From Bacteroidia bacterium (GTDB lineage: Bacteria > Bacteroidota > Bacteroidia > JADZBD01), in the NCBI GenBank assembly GCA_020054095.1, contig JAGVMA010000050.1:1-64000 (forward strand): 64,000 nucleotides of DNA, given 5' to 3'. The position numbers and the translations under genes are program-made. This document shows, in pieces, positions 43,743 through 52,607 of the stretch (position 1 is the stretch's first letter; each line of letters begins with the position of its first letter). Below the pieces are notes generated by a model. It had not been told where the DNA came from. It did no database searches and was given only the letters and a program-made list of their open reading frames with translations.

Positions 43743-44714
43743 ATGAAAAAAATCGCAATCATTTCGGGTGGTTATTCATCCGAAGCCGAAATATCTGTTA
43801 AAAGTGCCAATGTTGTAAAAAAATTCCTCGACTCGAGTATTTATACAGCATTCGTTGTGAAAATTTCCGAAACTAATTGGTCGGTTTTAATTGATGGAAA
43901 TGAAGTAGCGATTGATAAGAATGATTTCTCGTATATACAAAACGGCACGAAACATTTTTTTGATGGTGTTTTTAATGCCATACATGGCAGCCCGGGAGAA
44001 AATGGTTTAATGCCATCGTATTTCGAGATGCTTAACTTGCCCTACACAGGGCCGAAACCTTTACAAGCATCCATTACATTTAATAAATGGGCTTGTAATA
44101 CTTTTCTGCAACAAGCAAAAATAAACTGTGCAAAATCATTCATCGCACGAAAAGGCATAAATTACAATTATGCAGAAATAATAAAAAACGTGGGGCTTCC
44201 GTGTTTTGTTAAACCCAATAATGGCGGTTCGAGTTTTGGAGTTACTAAAGTGAAACAAACCGCTGAGCTTGAAAGCGCAATTGAAAAAGCATTGGAACAC
44301 GATAACGAAGCTTTAATTGAATCGTTTTTAGCAGGCAGAGAAGTTACTTGCGGAGTGTATAAATACAAGGGCGAAATATTGGCATTACCGATAACTGAAA
44401 TTTTAAGTAAAAATGAATTTTTCGATTATAACGCAAAATACAAAGGCGATTCGGAAGAAATTACTCCTGCGCAAATAAAACCGGAAATAACTAACGAAAT
44501 TCAGAAAATTGTGGTGGATGTATTTGCGTTTTTAGGGCTCACCAGTTTTGCTCGTATTGATTTTATAATTGTAAACGATAAACCCGTTATGCTTGAAGTG
44601 AACACTGTTCCCGGTTTATCCGAACAAAGTATTATTCCGCAGCAAGTGAGGGCAGCCGGCATGGATTTAACTCAGTTTTTTGGGATGATGATGGAGGAAT
44701 CTTTTCATAAATAA
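43743..44714 (+). CDS. ddl: D-alanine--D-alanine ligase
   Basis: 323 residues. ATP-grasp ligase making D-Ala-D-Ala for peptidoglycan. N-terminal domain AIISGGYSSEAEISVKSANVV, the FNAIHGSPGENGLMPSYFEML block, TGPKPLQASITFNKWA, the LPCFVKPNNGGSSFGVTKV ATP loop, and the metal-binding DFIIVNDKPVMLEVNTVPGLSEQSIIPQQVRAAG at the C-terminus. All core motifs are present. It stands alone, divergent from the DUF1800 gene, with a near-consensus -7 box TACTTTTA at 43714-43721. Confidence 0.95.
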   Translation: MKKIAIISGGYSSEAEISVKSANVVKKFLDSSIYTAFVVKISETNWSVLIDGNEVAIDKNDFSYIQNGTKHFFDGVFNAIHGSPGENGLMPSYFEMLNLPYTGPKPLQASITFNKWACNTFLQQAKINCAKSFIARKGINYNYAEIIKNVGLPCFVKPNNGGSSFGVTKVKQTAELESAIEKALEHDNEALIESFLAGREVTCGVYKYKGEILALPITEILSKNEFFDYNAKYKGDSEEITPAQIKPEITNEIQKIVVDVFAFLGLTSFARIDFIIVNDKPVMLEVNTVPGLSEQSIIPQQVRAAGMDLTQFFGMMMEESFHK

Positions 44715-44915
44715 ATAGCATATATCGCAAGTCAGTTTTGATTGTTTTGCGAAAAATGCAAAAGAGCTGACCATTTGTATGGTTGTGTACTAAAAGCACA
44801 AAATGTTATCCTATAAAAAGTATAAACCAATTAATATTTGCTTGAGTTAGCTATAGCACCTTAGTTTGCCGTTATCGTTTTCTGCTTTTGTGGTTCAAAT
44901 TTGTTTCAACAAAAC

Positions 44916-45626
44916 ATGAAAACAAAAATCACAATCTTATTTTTTTCTGTAATTGCATTAATTGCATCAGCTAAAGTTGATCAGCGTTATAACTTTTATG
45001 TAAACCTTGTTTACAAAGGAATTGCCTATACAGATACAAGTTACAATCCGCTTTCGGGTGCAAAATACTTTGAGTATAAGGTAGATAACAAATCAGCAAA
45101 CAAAGAAACCGATACAGTGCCACAAACCGATGCATTGTTGAGGCAGTTTAACCCTGAATATCTAAGTGATGAAATAGAGCCAAAATTTTTAAATATTTAC
45201 ATTTCCAGACCATATAACACTGAAAACAGAGATGGCACGGGCAATTTTACATTACTTGTGGGGTTACGATTTAAAAATGCCAATGAATGGATTCCAATTT
45301 GCGATTCAGTATTGATAAATAAATATTTGAGCCAAATGTGCCCTGACGCAATTAATGAATACAAAAAACTATTTAAAAGTGATGGGAGCATGCTTGCAAT
45401 GGCAGGTCTTTGCACAGTTGTAGTCCCAGCATTTGTTTCTTTTATGATATATGGAACTGCATCGTTTATCTGGCTTTTGCCTTACACTGCACCTTTGTAT
45501 GCAATAGGCGCAGCAATGGGTGGAATTGGCGGGCTATATTATAGTAAACACAACGAAAAATATGTGCTCGATAAAATAATATCCAATTACAATTCAAAAT
45601 CAATACAAAATAAAAAAGTAGAATAG
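44916..45626 (+). CDS. Hypothetical membrane protein with signal peptide
   Basis: 236 residues from the ATG at 44916 (an ORF start 15 bases earlier is less likely because KTKITILFFSVIALIASA is the signal peptide). The middle (residues ~20-145) is polar, includes FTLLVGLRFKNANEWIPICDSV, and is unassigned. Two adjacent hydrophobic segments near the C-terminus (MLAMAGLCTVVVPAFVSFMIYG and WLLPYTAPLYAIGAAMGGIGGLYY) resemble a hairpin membrane insertion. No family recognised. It follows ddl after ~200 bases with no apparent link, and ends 8 bases before the convergent acyltransferase gene. Confidence 0.75.
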   Translation: MKTKITILFFSVIALIASAKVDQRYNFYVNLVYKGIAYTDTSYNPLSGAKYFEYKVDNKSANKETDTVPQTDALLRQFNPEYLSDEIEPKFLNIYISRPYNTENRDGTGNFTLLVGLRFKNANEWIPICDSVLINKYLSQMCPDAINEYKKLFKSDGSMLAMAGLCTVVVPAFVSFMIYGTASFIWLLPYTAPLYAIGAAMGGIGGLYYSKHNEKYVLDKIISNYNSKSIQNKKVE

Positions 45627-45633
45627 GAGGCAA

Positions 45634-46797
45634 TTAAAAATTTTTGGTCATTTTTTTACCCAATTCATGTGTTGGCTTTTCAATAATCAAATAAGTGAAG
45701 TAAGATAAAACAACAATTAAAATAGGAAAAGAAAAAATCGGCCACTGTCCGTAACCTGAAAATAAAGTGATGAGTAAAAACAAAACCGGTGCGTGTATAG
45801 CATATATGCTGTAAGAGATATTTCCAATAAAGGAAAGTATATTATAAAATGGGGAAAATATTTGTGTGAGTAAATTCGGTTTCAATTTATACTCTGGCTT
45901 AATTACCAAATACAAAAAGAACCCGAATGTGGTTGAAAGAAGCAACATTCGGATATATTTAAGCCAAGCGGCATCTGCGTGGCGCATTAAAAAGAAACAA
46001 AAAACGTAAAGCAGTAATGAAGCAAAAAATAATTTCAAAATTTTATCTGTATTAATCTTAATGTTGCCGAAAACAAGTTCGGATATAAATGCGCCAATTG
46101 CCCAAATAATATAATAGTTAAAAACAGAAAATAACCACCAGTTATAAAATGGTTCGGCACCAGCATACAAATAATAGACCGGCACGGCAGCATACAATAC
46201 TGTTGTAATTGCAAATACAAATTTCCAACCATTTTTTCTTAAAAAATAAAAAAACAGAGGGTAAAAAAGATACAGCCAAATTTCGGTAACTACCGATGCC
46301 AAAGGTGCATTAGCAAGATAGGTGTTTGAATATTTTGTGATATTAAACTCTGAGAAAGCAAAAAATTTCTGCAACAGATTTAACAAAGTAATTTGATCGG
46401 AATCGGTTGCCGAAATAGTTTGAATATACTGAGCAAGTGATGTGTTTAATGAGATGTAAAAAACAAGAATACCAAGCAAGATTGAAATCCAATAAAGCGG
46501 GAAAATTCTAAAGAAGCGTCTTGTATAAAAATACCTTACCTCGTTTTTAATATTTAGCGCTGTAATTTGTTTACTTGCATAAGGAATATGAATACAAAAT
46601 CCGCTCAAAACTATAAAACAGATAACGCCAGGGTGGCCTTCGCCTGGTTGCTGAAACAGATTAATGAGCCGTTCGTAAATAAATTTTATGCCATTAAAAA
46701 ACGGTTCACTTATTGGCACCCAGGCAAAATAGTGCGAGAGCATTACAGATAATGCTGCTGCGCCTCTAAAAAAATCTATTTGCTTAATTTTATTCAA
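45634..46797 (-). CDS. Acyltransferase family 3 (OafA/YrhL-like)
   Basis: 387 residues, ten or so hydrophobic helices. The opening IKQIDFFRGAAALSVMLSHYFAWV contains the conserved His of membrane-bound O-acyltransferases (Acyl_transf_3); FIVLSGFCIHIPYA and FYTRRFFRIFPLYWIS are further family blocks, with the RxxR-type arginines. Such enzymes acetylate sugars of O-antigen, capsule or other glycans at the membrane. The gene overlaps rdgB by 8 bases and lies 3.7 kb from the polysaccharide export operon, so modification of that glycan is plausible. Confidence 0.9.
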   Translation of the reverse strand: MNKIKQIDFFRGAAALSVMLSHYFAWVPISEPFFNGIKFIYERLINLFQQPGEGHPGVICFIVLSGFCIHIPYASKQITALNIKNEVRYFYTRRFFRIFPLYWISILLGILVFYISLNTSLAQYIQTISATDSDQITLLNLLQKFFAFSEFNITKYSNTYLANAPLASVVTEIWLYLFYPLFFYFLRKNGWKFVFAITTVLYAAVPVYYLYAGAEPFYNWWLFSVFNYYIIWAIGAFISELVFGNIKINTDKILKLFFASLLLYVFCFFLMRHADAAWLKYIRMLLLSTTFGFFLYLVIKPEYKLKPNLLTQIFSPFYNILSFIGNISYSIYAIHAPVLFLLITLFSGYGQWPIFSFPILIVVLSYFTYLIIEKPTHELGKKMTKNF

Positions 46798-47362
46798 AAA
46801 ATTGTGCTAATTTTTTTACTGCAATTGCACGGTGCGATATATTGTTTTTTTCAGCCAAACTCATTTCAGCAAACGATTTATTATAGCCATTAGGCATAAA
46901 AATGGGGTCGTAGCCAAATCCACTTGTGCCTTGTTTTTGATTTAATATTTTCCCGTGAATTATGCCTTCAAATAAATACTCGTTGCCATTTTGCACCAAA
47001 GCAATTATGGTTTTGAATTGTGCATTTCGGTTACTGTTGCCCAACATTTCAGTCAACACTTTTTGCATATTGTCATCGGCATTTTTTTGTGAGCCGGCAT
47101 AAAAAGCTGAATCAACACCGGGCTTTCCGTTTAATGTCTCTATTTCTAAACCAGTATCATCAGCAAAACAATTCACATTAAAATTTGCTGCCACATGTTT
47201 TGCTTTTTGCAAAGCATTTCCTTCTATTGTGCCTGTAGTTTCGGGTAATTCGGCTATGCAATTTATATCTGCCAAGGATAATAATTTTACTTTTCCTTCC
47301 AATACTTTTGATACTTCAGCAATTTTATTTTTGTTATTAGTGGCAAAAACAATTTCAATCAT
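46790..47362 (-). CDS. rdgB: Non-canonical purine NTP pyrophosphatase (Ham1-like)
   Basis: 190 residues. It hydrolyses dITP, XTP and similar deaminated nucleotides to monophosphates, keeping them out of DNA. Signatures: VFATNNKNKIAEV, CFADDTGLEIETLNGKPGVDSAFYAG with the metal-binding residues, GTSGFGYDPIFMPNGYNKSFAEM, and SHRAIAVKKL at the end. Length is the family's usual 185-200. Located between the large T9SS protein (4-base gap) and the acyltransferase, a mixed operon. Confidence 0.95.
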   Translation of the reverse strand: MIEIVFATNNKNKIAEVSKVLEGKVKLLSLADINCIAELPETTGTIEGNALQKAKHVAANFNVNCFADDTGLEIETLNGKPGVDSAFYAGSQKNADDNMQKVLTEMLGNSNRNAQFKTIIALVQNGNEYLFEGIIHGKILNQKQGTSGFGYDPIFMPNGYNKSFAEMSLAEKNNISHRAIAVKKLAQFFE

Positions 47363-47366
47363 TCGC

Positions 47367-50300
47367 TTAATTCTTTATCAGTTTTTTAACCTGTTGCTTG
47401 TCTAAAAATCTAACAACCACGGCATACATTCCTTTGCTATAATTTGCAATATCTAATTTAATTAGCTGAAGTCCCTTGTTAACATAAGCATTAAAAATAT
47501 CGTTTACCTTTTTGCCCGATGCATCGTATATTTCCACCACCAAATCATCATCAAATGGAATTAAAATTGGGATATAAGCATCGTTGTTTGTCGGATTAGG
47601 AACAATATCGCCCACAAAGAAATTTTCTACGTTAATTGCTTCGCACAGTTTATTGTTTTGTACTTCCACATCTACATCAGGGTTCGGAATAATTGCTTCA
47701 ACACACACATAATGATTGTTATCGGGAACAAAAACCTGCGAACTAAATTGATAAGTTATTGTAGCAAAGCGAGGAAAAGTATCGGTATAATTTTCACGCA
47801 AAACGGTTACATCATTTACGTTCATCAGCATATCTAAATCGTATAAATCTACGGTGCTTATATTCGTAATATCAGCCGAGAGGTTAAGATAGCCGAAATT
47901 TAAAACGGGATGCAAATCGGTAACTAGCACATTTATAATGCGCGATAAAATTTGCAGTAGTTGTGTATCGGCCGATGTGCAACCGAATGTATTTGTTGCG
48001 TAAAGTATTACGTTTACTATTCCGGTATCCGTGTAAACATGTGTTGGCTGAAACTGGGAGCTTGAGCTATTATCGCCAAAAGCCCAACTGTAAGCAGTTG
48101 CTCCGGCTGTTTGATTATTAAAATTTACAACTAACGGAATTGCTCCGCCATTTGGGTTCATTGTAAATAAAGTTTGTGGTTTGGGATTAACTGTTAACTG
48201 AGATGTGATGGAATCGTAACAACCATTGGCAGCGCCAACTAAAAAGGACACCGAGTAAACACCCGCAGTATTAAAAACATAATTTGCATTTTGCACAAGC
48301 GAAGAATCTGCTCCATCAAAAATCCATTGCCATGAATTAATGGTGGAACCTTGCACGGTTGATACATCGGTAAAATAAGTAGTATCGCCCTGGCATAATC
48401 CGCTTATGGTGTAAACCGGATTTGGTGTCGCATATACAATAATTGGTTTTAGCAGTGTATCAATGCAACCGTTTGAAGCGCTTACAATTAACTGCACGTT
48501 ATATCCGCCTGAACCAAGGTAAGAAGTGGAATCGGAAGCAGAAGACGAAAAATAGGAATTATTAAAATCCCAATAGTGTGTGGTTATCGTGTAAGGCAAA
48601 TCAATTGTAGATGTATCAGAAAAATAAACCTGTTGTCCGCTACAAGCTAAAGTATTAGTAAAACCAATGCTTGGCGCATTACGAATAATAATTTGATTGG
48701 TAACAGAATCGGTGCAGCCATAATTATTGGTAGCAGTAAGCTGAACATAAAATGTATCGGCAGCACTAAAAAAATGGCTTGGGTTTGTTAGTGATGATGA
48801 ATTTAATGGGCCTGTGCTTGGATCTCCAAAATTCCATTGCGATGGAAAATAACCGTAACCAAAATAATTAGTTCCGCTTATAAATGCTGTGGGCTGATTA
48901 GCACATAAATTTTGAGAACTAAATAATGGTTGTGGTTTGGGTATAATATGCACTTGTTGTACTTGCTGCGATACGCAGCCAATATTGGTTGTAACCACGA
49001 GTGTTACGCTATAAAACCCTGAATCCGCAAAAAGGTGTTTCGGATTTTGCAAAGTTGAATTTGGATTATCAGAAAAATTCCAACTCCAGTTGGTTATAAA
49101 ATCGCCCATTGGCGGAATAGATGTATCGGTAAATTGAACAGAATCGCCTTCGCAAAAATTAACTGCAGTAAAATTTACAGTGGCTGCAACACCTGAAATG
49201 GTAACCGAAACGGTATCGGTACTTGTGCAGCCATTTACATTTGTTCCGCGCACCCAATAAATTCCGGGCGATGGAGGCACAATACTGCTTGTAGTAGCAC
49301 CGGTTGACCATAAATAACTTAGCGTTTGCAATTGTCCAATTGAAAGCTGCAAAGTGCCACCGAGGCAAAATGTGGTATCACTGCCAAGTGAAATTGTGCC
49401 GGGATAATTATCTTGAGTAATGATTGTAACAGGCGATGATGCTGAGCAACCAAATGAATCGGTAACTGTTACTTGATAATTTCCGCCACTTGAAATAGTG
49501 TATTGATTGGTGGTAGAATTATCTTGCCAAAGAAAACTATAATCACTCGCGCTTAAAGCGGTGTTCCATGTTAACTGGCTGCCGTTGCAAACAATAGTGT
49601 TGCCGTTATAGTTAAAATCGGGGTAGTAAACCGTTATTGTATCACTTGATATAAATCCAAAAATATTTGTGGCTTGTACCCAATAACTGCCTGGCTGTGT
49701 TGCTTGTATAGTTTGCGTTGTAGCACCGGTTGACCATAAGTAATTTGTAAAACTCGAACCTGCATTTAAAGTTGTATCACAAAATCCATAATTCACATTA
49801 ATATCAGCACCCAAGTTTACAGGCGGTGCATATTTATTATTTAAATATTGCTCAACCTGTTGCCGCTGAATAGTTGTCAGAGCAGTGTTGTAAACAATTA
49901 TTTCTGCAATATCGCCCCAAAATACAGCTTGAGGATGAAATGCGTAACTCGTACCTATTTGAGCATTTGACAAAATTTGATTAGTAGTTCTGGTACCCAT
50001 ACAAATTTTATCCGCCATAAGTGGAGTTAAACTATTTGTATTATTTCCGTTAATAAAATAATTTGTACAAAATGTTTCACCGGAAACTCTAAAAAAGTCA
50101 GTATTATTTTCAATTAACGAAACATATTTTGGAGGATTATCGGTTGAACCTATTAATGTTGGGTAACTAAATGCCACAGAGCCACCTGAATATTTAAAAA
50201 CATAAAATACCGTTTGGATATTTAAAGCGCCTAATAAACTAAGGTGATCGGCAACACCATCAAACCTAATAACTTTATGGCCATTTAAGTTAGAGGTTAC

Positions 50301-50510
50301 CGAAACCGGTTTATCTGCAGAAACAGTTTGTACAGCATGATTTCCGTTTAATGAATAATCATAAACTGTATCAATGCTTGAAAAAATTTCATTTACACTA
50401 TCGCCAATCAGCCAAAGTTGCAATCCGCTAATATCTGATGGTGAAAACTGACACCTAGCCGGTGTAATTACACCATAAAAAAAAATTATTAAAATAAATG
50501 CAACTCGCAT
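47367..50510 (-). CDS. Large PKD-repeat surface protein with T9SS domain
   Basis: 1047 residues from the ATG at 50510 (a second ATG at 50531 would add seven residues and leave only 10 bp to the divergent gene). Signal peptide (VAFILIIFFYGVITPARC); a LamG-like domain at ~20-240 (GLQLWLIGDSVNEIFSS, HKVIRFDGVADHLSLLG, WGDIAEIIVYNTALTTIQRQQVEQYLNNKY); Ig-like "WSTGATTQTIQATQPGSYWV" repeats (~245-440); then PKD domains (~450-860; e.g. SWNFSDNPNSTLQNPKHLF, YSWAFGDNSSSSQFQPTHVY); and a T9SS domain (VGDIVPNPTNNDAYIPI ... YSKGMYAVVVRF). Likely a cell-surface adhesin or matrix protein. No catalytic domain seen. Confidence 0.9.
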   Translation of the reverse strand: MRVAFILIIFFYGVITPARCQFSPSDISGLQLWLIGDSVNEIFSSIDTVYDYSLNGNHAVQTVSADKPVSVTSNLNGHKVIRFDGVADHLSLLGALNIQTVFYVFKYSGGSVAFSYPTLIGSTDNPPKYVSLIENNTDFFRVSGETFCTNYFINGNNTNSLTPLMADKICMGTRTTNQILSNAQIGTSYAFHPQAVFWGDIAEIIVYNTALTTIQRQQVEQYLNNKYAPPVNLGADINVNYGFCDTTLNAGSSFTNYLWSTGATTQTIQATQPGSYWVQATNIFGFISSDTITVYYPDFNYNGNTIVCNGSQLTWNTALSASDYSFLWQDNSTTNQYTISSGGNYQVTVTDSFGCSASSPVTIITQDNYPGTISLGSDTTFCLGGTLQLSIGQLQTLSYLWSTGATTSSIVPPSPGIYWVRGTNVNGCTSTDTVSVTISGVAATVNFTAVNFCEGDSVQFTDTSIPPMGDFITNWSWNFSDNPNSTLQNPKHLFADSGFYSVTLVVTTNIGCVSQQVQQVHIIPKPQPLFSSQNLCANQPTAFISGTNYFGYGYFPSQWNFGDPSTGPLNSSSLTNPSHFFSAADTFYVQLTATNNYGCTDSVTNQIIIRNAPSIGFTNTLACSGQQVYFSDTSTIDLPYTITTHYWDFNNSYFSSSASDSTSYLGSGGYNVQLIVSASNGCIDTLLKPIIVYATPNPVYTISGLCQGDTTYFTDVSTVQGSTINSWQWIFDGADSSLVQNANYVFNTAGVYSVSFLVGAANGCYDSITSQLTVNPKPQTLFTMNPNGGAIPLVVNFNNQTAGATAYSWAFGDNSSSSQFQPTHVYTDTGIVNVILYATNTFGCTSADTQLLQILSRIINVLVTDLHPVLNFGYLNLSADITNISTVDLYDLDMLMNVNDVTVLRENYTDTFPRFATITYQFSSQVFVPDNNHYVCVEAIIPNPDVDVEVQNNKLCEAINVENFFVGDIVPNPTNNDAYIPILIPFDDDLVVEIYDASGKKVNDIFNAYVNKGLQLIKLDIANYSKGMYAVVVRFLDKQQVKKLIKN

Positions 50511-50541
50511 ATAATATCGGTAAATTCGCATTCAGTTACCC

Positions 50542-51381
50542 ATGCAAGATACAAATAAAAAGACCTACTACGAGATAACTGCCCCAAAATATTTCAGCAT
50601 TGGTTTGTTAGAACTATGGCAGTATCGCGAACTGTTTTACATGCTTGCGTGGCGCGATATAAAAATAAAATACAAGCAAACAATTTTAGGTATGGCATGG
50701 GCAATTCTGCAGCCCGTTATCATGATGTTCATTTTCACATTTTTCTTCGGGAAAACACTTCGTATTCCATCAGAAAACATGCCCTACCCCATTTTTATTT
50801 TATCCGGCTTATTAATATGGAATTTATTTTCTTCCGGAATTAACACATCTGCTTCTGCAATGGTATCGAATGCGGGCATAATAAAAAAAATATATTTCCC
50901 CCGATTAATTATTCCATTTTCTGCAATAGCAGTTTCGCTCTTTGATTTTCTCATTTCTGTTTTCTTGTTTGCAGTTTTAATTATCTATTACAACATTCCA
51001 ATCTCCATTTCTAACTTTTGTATTTGTTTCATCAGCTCAATTGCAATAGCTTTGCTTACAACTGTTGGCTTGGGGAGCATGCTCGCAGCACTAACTGTAA
51101 AATATCGCGATTTTAAATTCATACTTCCTTTTTTAATTCAGTTATTGCTATTCGTTAGCCCTGTAATATATCCTCTTTCTATTATAAAAAACGATTTAGT
51201 ACGTTACATCATCTATCTTAATCCCATATCATTGTCGGTTGAGCTAATGCACAGTGCTGTTAACAACACAATGCCACAAGCCGAATTGTTTTTGTGCGGA
51301 AGCGCAATAAGCATCATGGTTTTTGTAACAGGGATTATCTATTTCAGAAAAACAGAATACTACTTTGCAGACATCGCATAA
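50542..51381 (+). CDS. wzm: O-antigen/polysaccharide ABC exporter permease (Wzm-like)
   Basis: 279 residues, six hydrophobic helices, ABC-2 family. The N-terminus LLELWQYRELFYMLAWRDIKIKYKQTILGMAWAILQPV is characteristic of Wzm/RfbA/KpsM-type permeases that export finished polysaccharide across the inner membrane. Further blocks GLLIWNLFSSGINTSASAMVSNAGIIKKIYFPR and LNPISLSVELMH agree. First gene of the downstream glycan operon; its TAA overlaps the ATG of the ATPase gene by one base (TAATG), so the two subunits are translated in step. Confidence 0.93.
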   Translation: MQDTNKKTYYEITAPKYFSIGLLELWQYRELFYMLAWRDIKIKYKQTILGMAWAILQPVIMMFIFTFFFGKTLRIPSENMPYPIFILSGLLIWNLFSSGINTSASAMVSNAGIIKKIYFPRLIIPFSAIAVSLFDFLISVFLFAVLIIYYNIPISISNFCICFISSIAIALLTTVGLGSMLAALTVKYRDFKFILPFLIQLLLFVSPVIYPLSIIKNDLVRYIIYLNPISLSVELMHSAVNNTMPQAELFLCGSAISIMVFVTGIIYFRKTEYYFADIA

Positions 51382-52607
51382 TGCAACCAATAATAGAAAT
51401 ACAATCCATATCAAAAAAATTTGCAATACAAGGCAGCAAGCAACCCTATCAAACATTAAGTGGCGCATTAAGTAATCTTTTAAAACCGGCTTCTACAAAC
51501 AAAAAAGATTTTTGGGCACTTAAAGATATTTCATTTTCTGTACAACCCGGTGAAACACTTGGGATAATTGGTAAAAACGGTGCCGGCAAATCTACATTAT
51601 TAAAAATACTTTCAAAAATAACGCCACCCACATCGGGTAAAATAATTTCAAGAGGCCGAATCGCAAGTTTGCTCGAAGTAGGTACCGGTTTCCATGGCGA
51701 GCTTTCGGGAAGGGAAAACATATATTTCAACGGTTCGCTATTAGGCATGAAACAGAAAGAAATACAATCGAAGTTTGACGAGATAGTAAATTTTTCGGGA
51801 GTTGAACAATTTATTGATACACCGCTAAAACATTACAGCAGCGGTATGCAGCTGCGATTAGCATTTGCAGTAGCCGCTTTTTTAGAACCCGAAATTTTAG
51901 TAATTGACGAAGTACTTGCCGTGGGCGATGCCGAATTTCAGAAAAAGTGCATTGACAAAATGGGAGAAGTTTCAAAAAGTGGTCGCACTATTTTATTTGT
52001 TAGTCATAACATGGGCGCAGTTAACACACTTTGCAAAAAAGCAATATTGATTGAAGATGGTAAAATTGCAAAACAAGGAAATTGTGCCGATGTTATTGAC
52101 TCCTATTTCAGCAAAGGAGCCAACCAACATACCTACTACTGGAAAGAAAAGCAAAATTCATCAAACAAATCATTTCAGTTAAACTATATAAAATTATATG
52201 ATTCAACAGGAGCAACATCTACATCATTCAATATTTCAGAAGAAATTATTGTTGAAATTGGATTTGAAGTTTTAGAGGACAATAGCTATCCAAAACTATC
52301 GCTTATTTTTTCTGCTGCTGATGGTCAAACTGTATTCAGTTCAATTAGTAACAATGAAGAAGATGGCAGTAAGCCATTATCAAAAGGCACGTATTACAAG
52401 CGCTGCACTGTTTACAAAAATTTACTCAACAATGGAAAATACCATTTATCACTAATTGGTTACAGCGCACATTATAGCGATGTGTTTTTCACTTCAACAG
52501 TTATTTCACTTGACGCTATTGATGATGGAATCTTAAAGCGCGACTATTCCGGCAATTATGGTGGTGTAATAAGGCCTGAATTAAAATGGCTAACACAAAA
52601 AATATAA
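51381..52607 (+). CDS. wzt: O-antigen/polysaccharide ABC exporter ATPase (Wzt-like)
   Basis: 408 residues from the ATG at 51381, which overlaps the permease stop by one base; an upstream in-frame start at 51294 lies inside the permease gene and is rejected. Walker A GIIGKNGAGKSTLLKIL, signature YSSGMQLRLAFAVA, Walker B PEILVIDEVLAVGD and switch His in LFVSHNMG are intact. Beyond ~residue 245 there is an extra ~160-residue C-terminal domain, the beta-sandwich found in Wzt proteins that recognise a capped (often methylated) glycan end before export. That is consistent with the methyltransferase genes just downstream. Confidence 0.93.
   Translation: MQPIIEIQSISKKFAIQGSKQPYQTLSGALSNLLKPASTNKKDFWALKDISFSVQPGETLGIIGKNGAGKSTLLKILSKITPPTSGKIISRGRIASLLEVGTGFHGELSGRENIYFNGSLLGMKQKEIQSKFDEIVNFSGVEQFIDTPLKHYSSGMQLRLAFAVAAFLEPEILVIDEVLAVGDAEFQKKCIDKMGEVSKSGRTILFVSHNMGAVNTLCKKAILIEDGKIAKQGNCADVIDSYFSKGANQHTYYWKEKQNSSNKSFQLNYIKLYDSTGATSTSFNISEEIIVEIGFEVLEDNSYPKLSLIFSAADGQTVFSSISNNEEDGSKPLSKGTYYKRCTVYKNLLNNGKYHLSLIGYSAHYSDVFFTSTVISLDAIDDGILKRDYSGNYGGVIRPELKWLTQKI

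Noticed and set aside
44715-44915. RNA gene or riboswitch in the ~200-base gap between ddl and the next gene
   Set aside because: I see no cloverleaf or known riboswitch motif; only a weak TCGCAA/TTGCGA pairing (44725-44752) without a T tract.
51294-51380. Longer start for wzt
   Set aside because: It lies inside the Wzm gene in another frame; the ATG at 51381 overlaps the Wzm stop by one base and gives the normal Wzt N-terminus.
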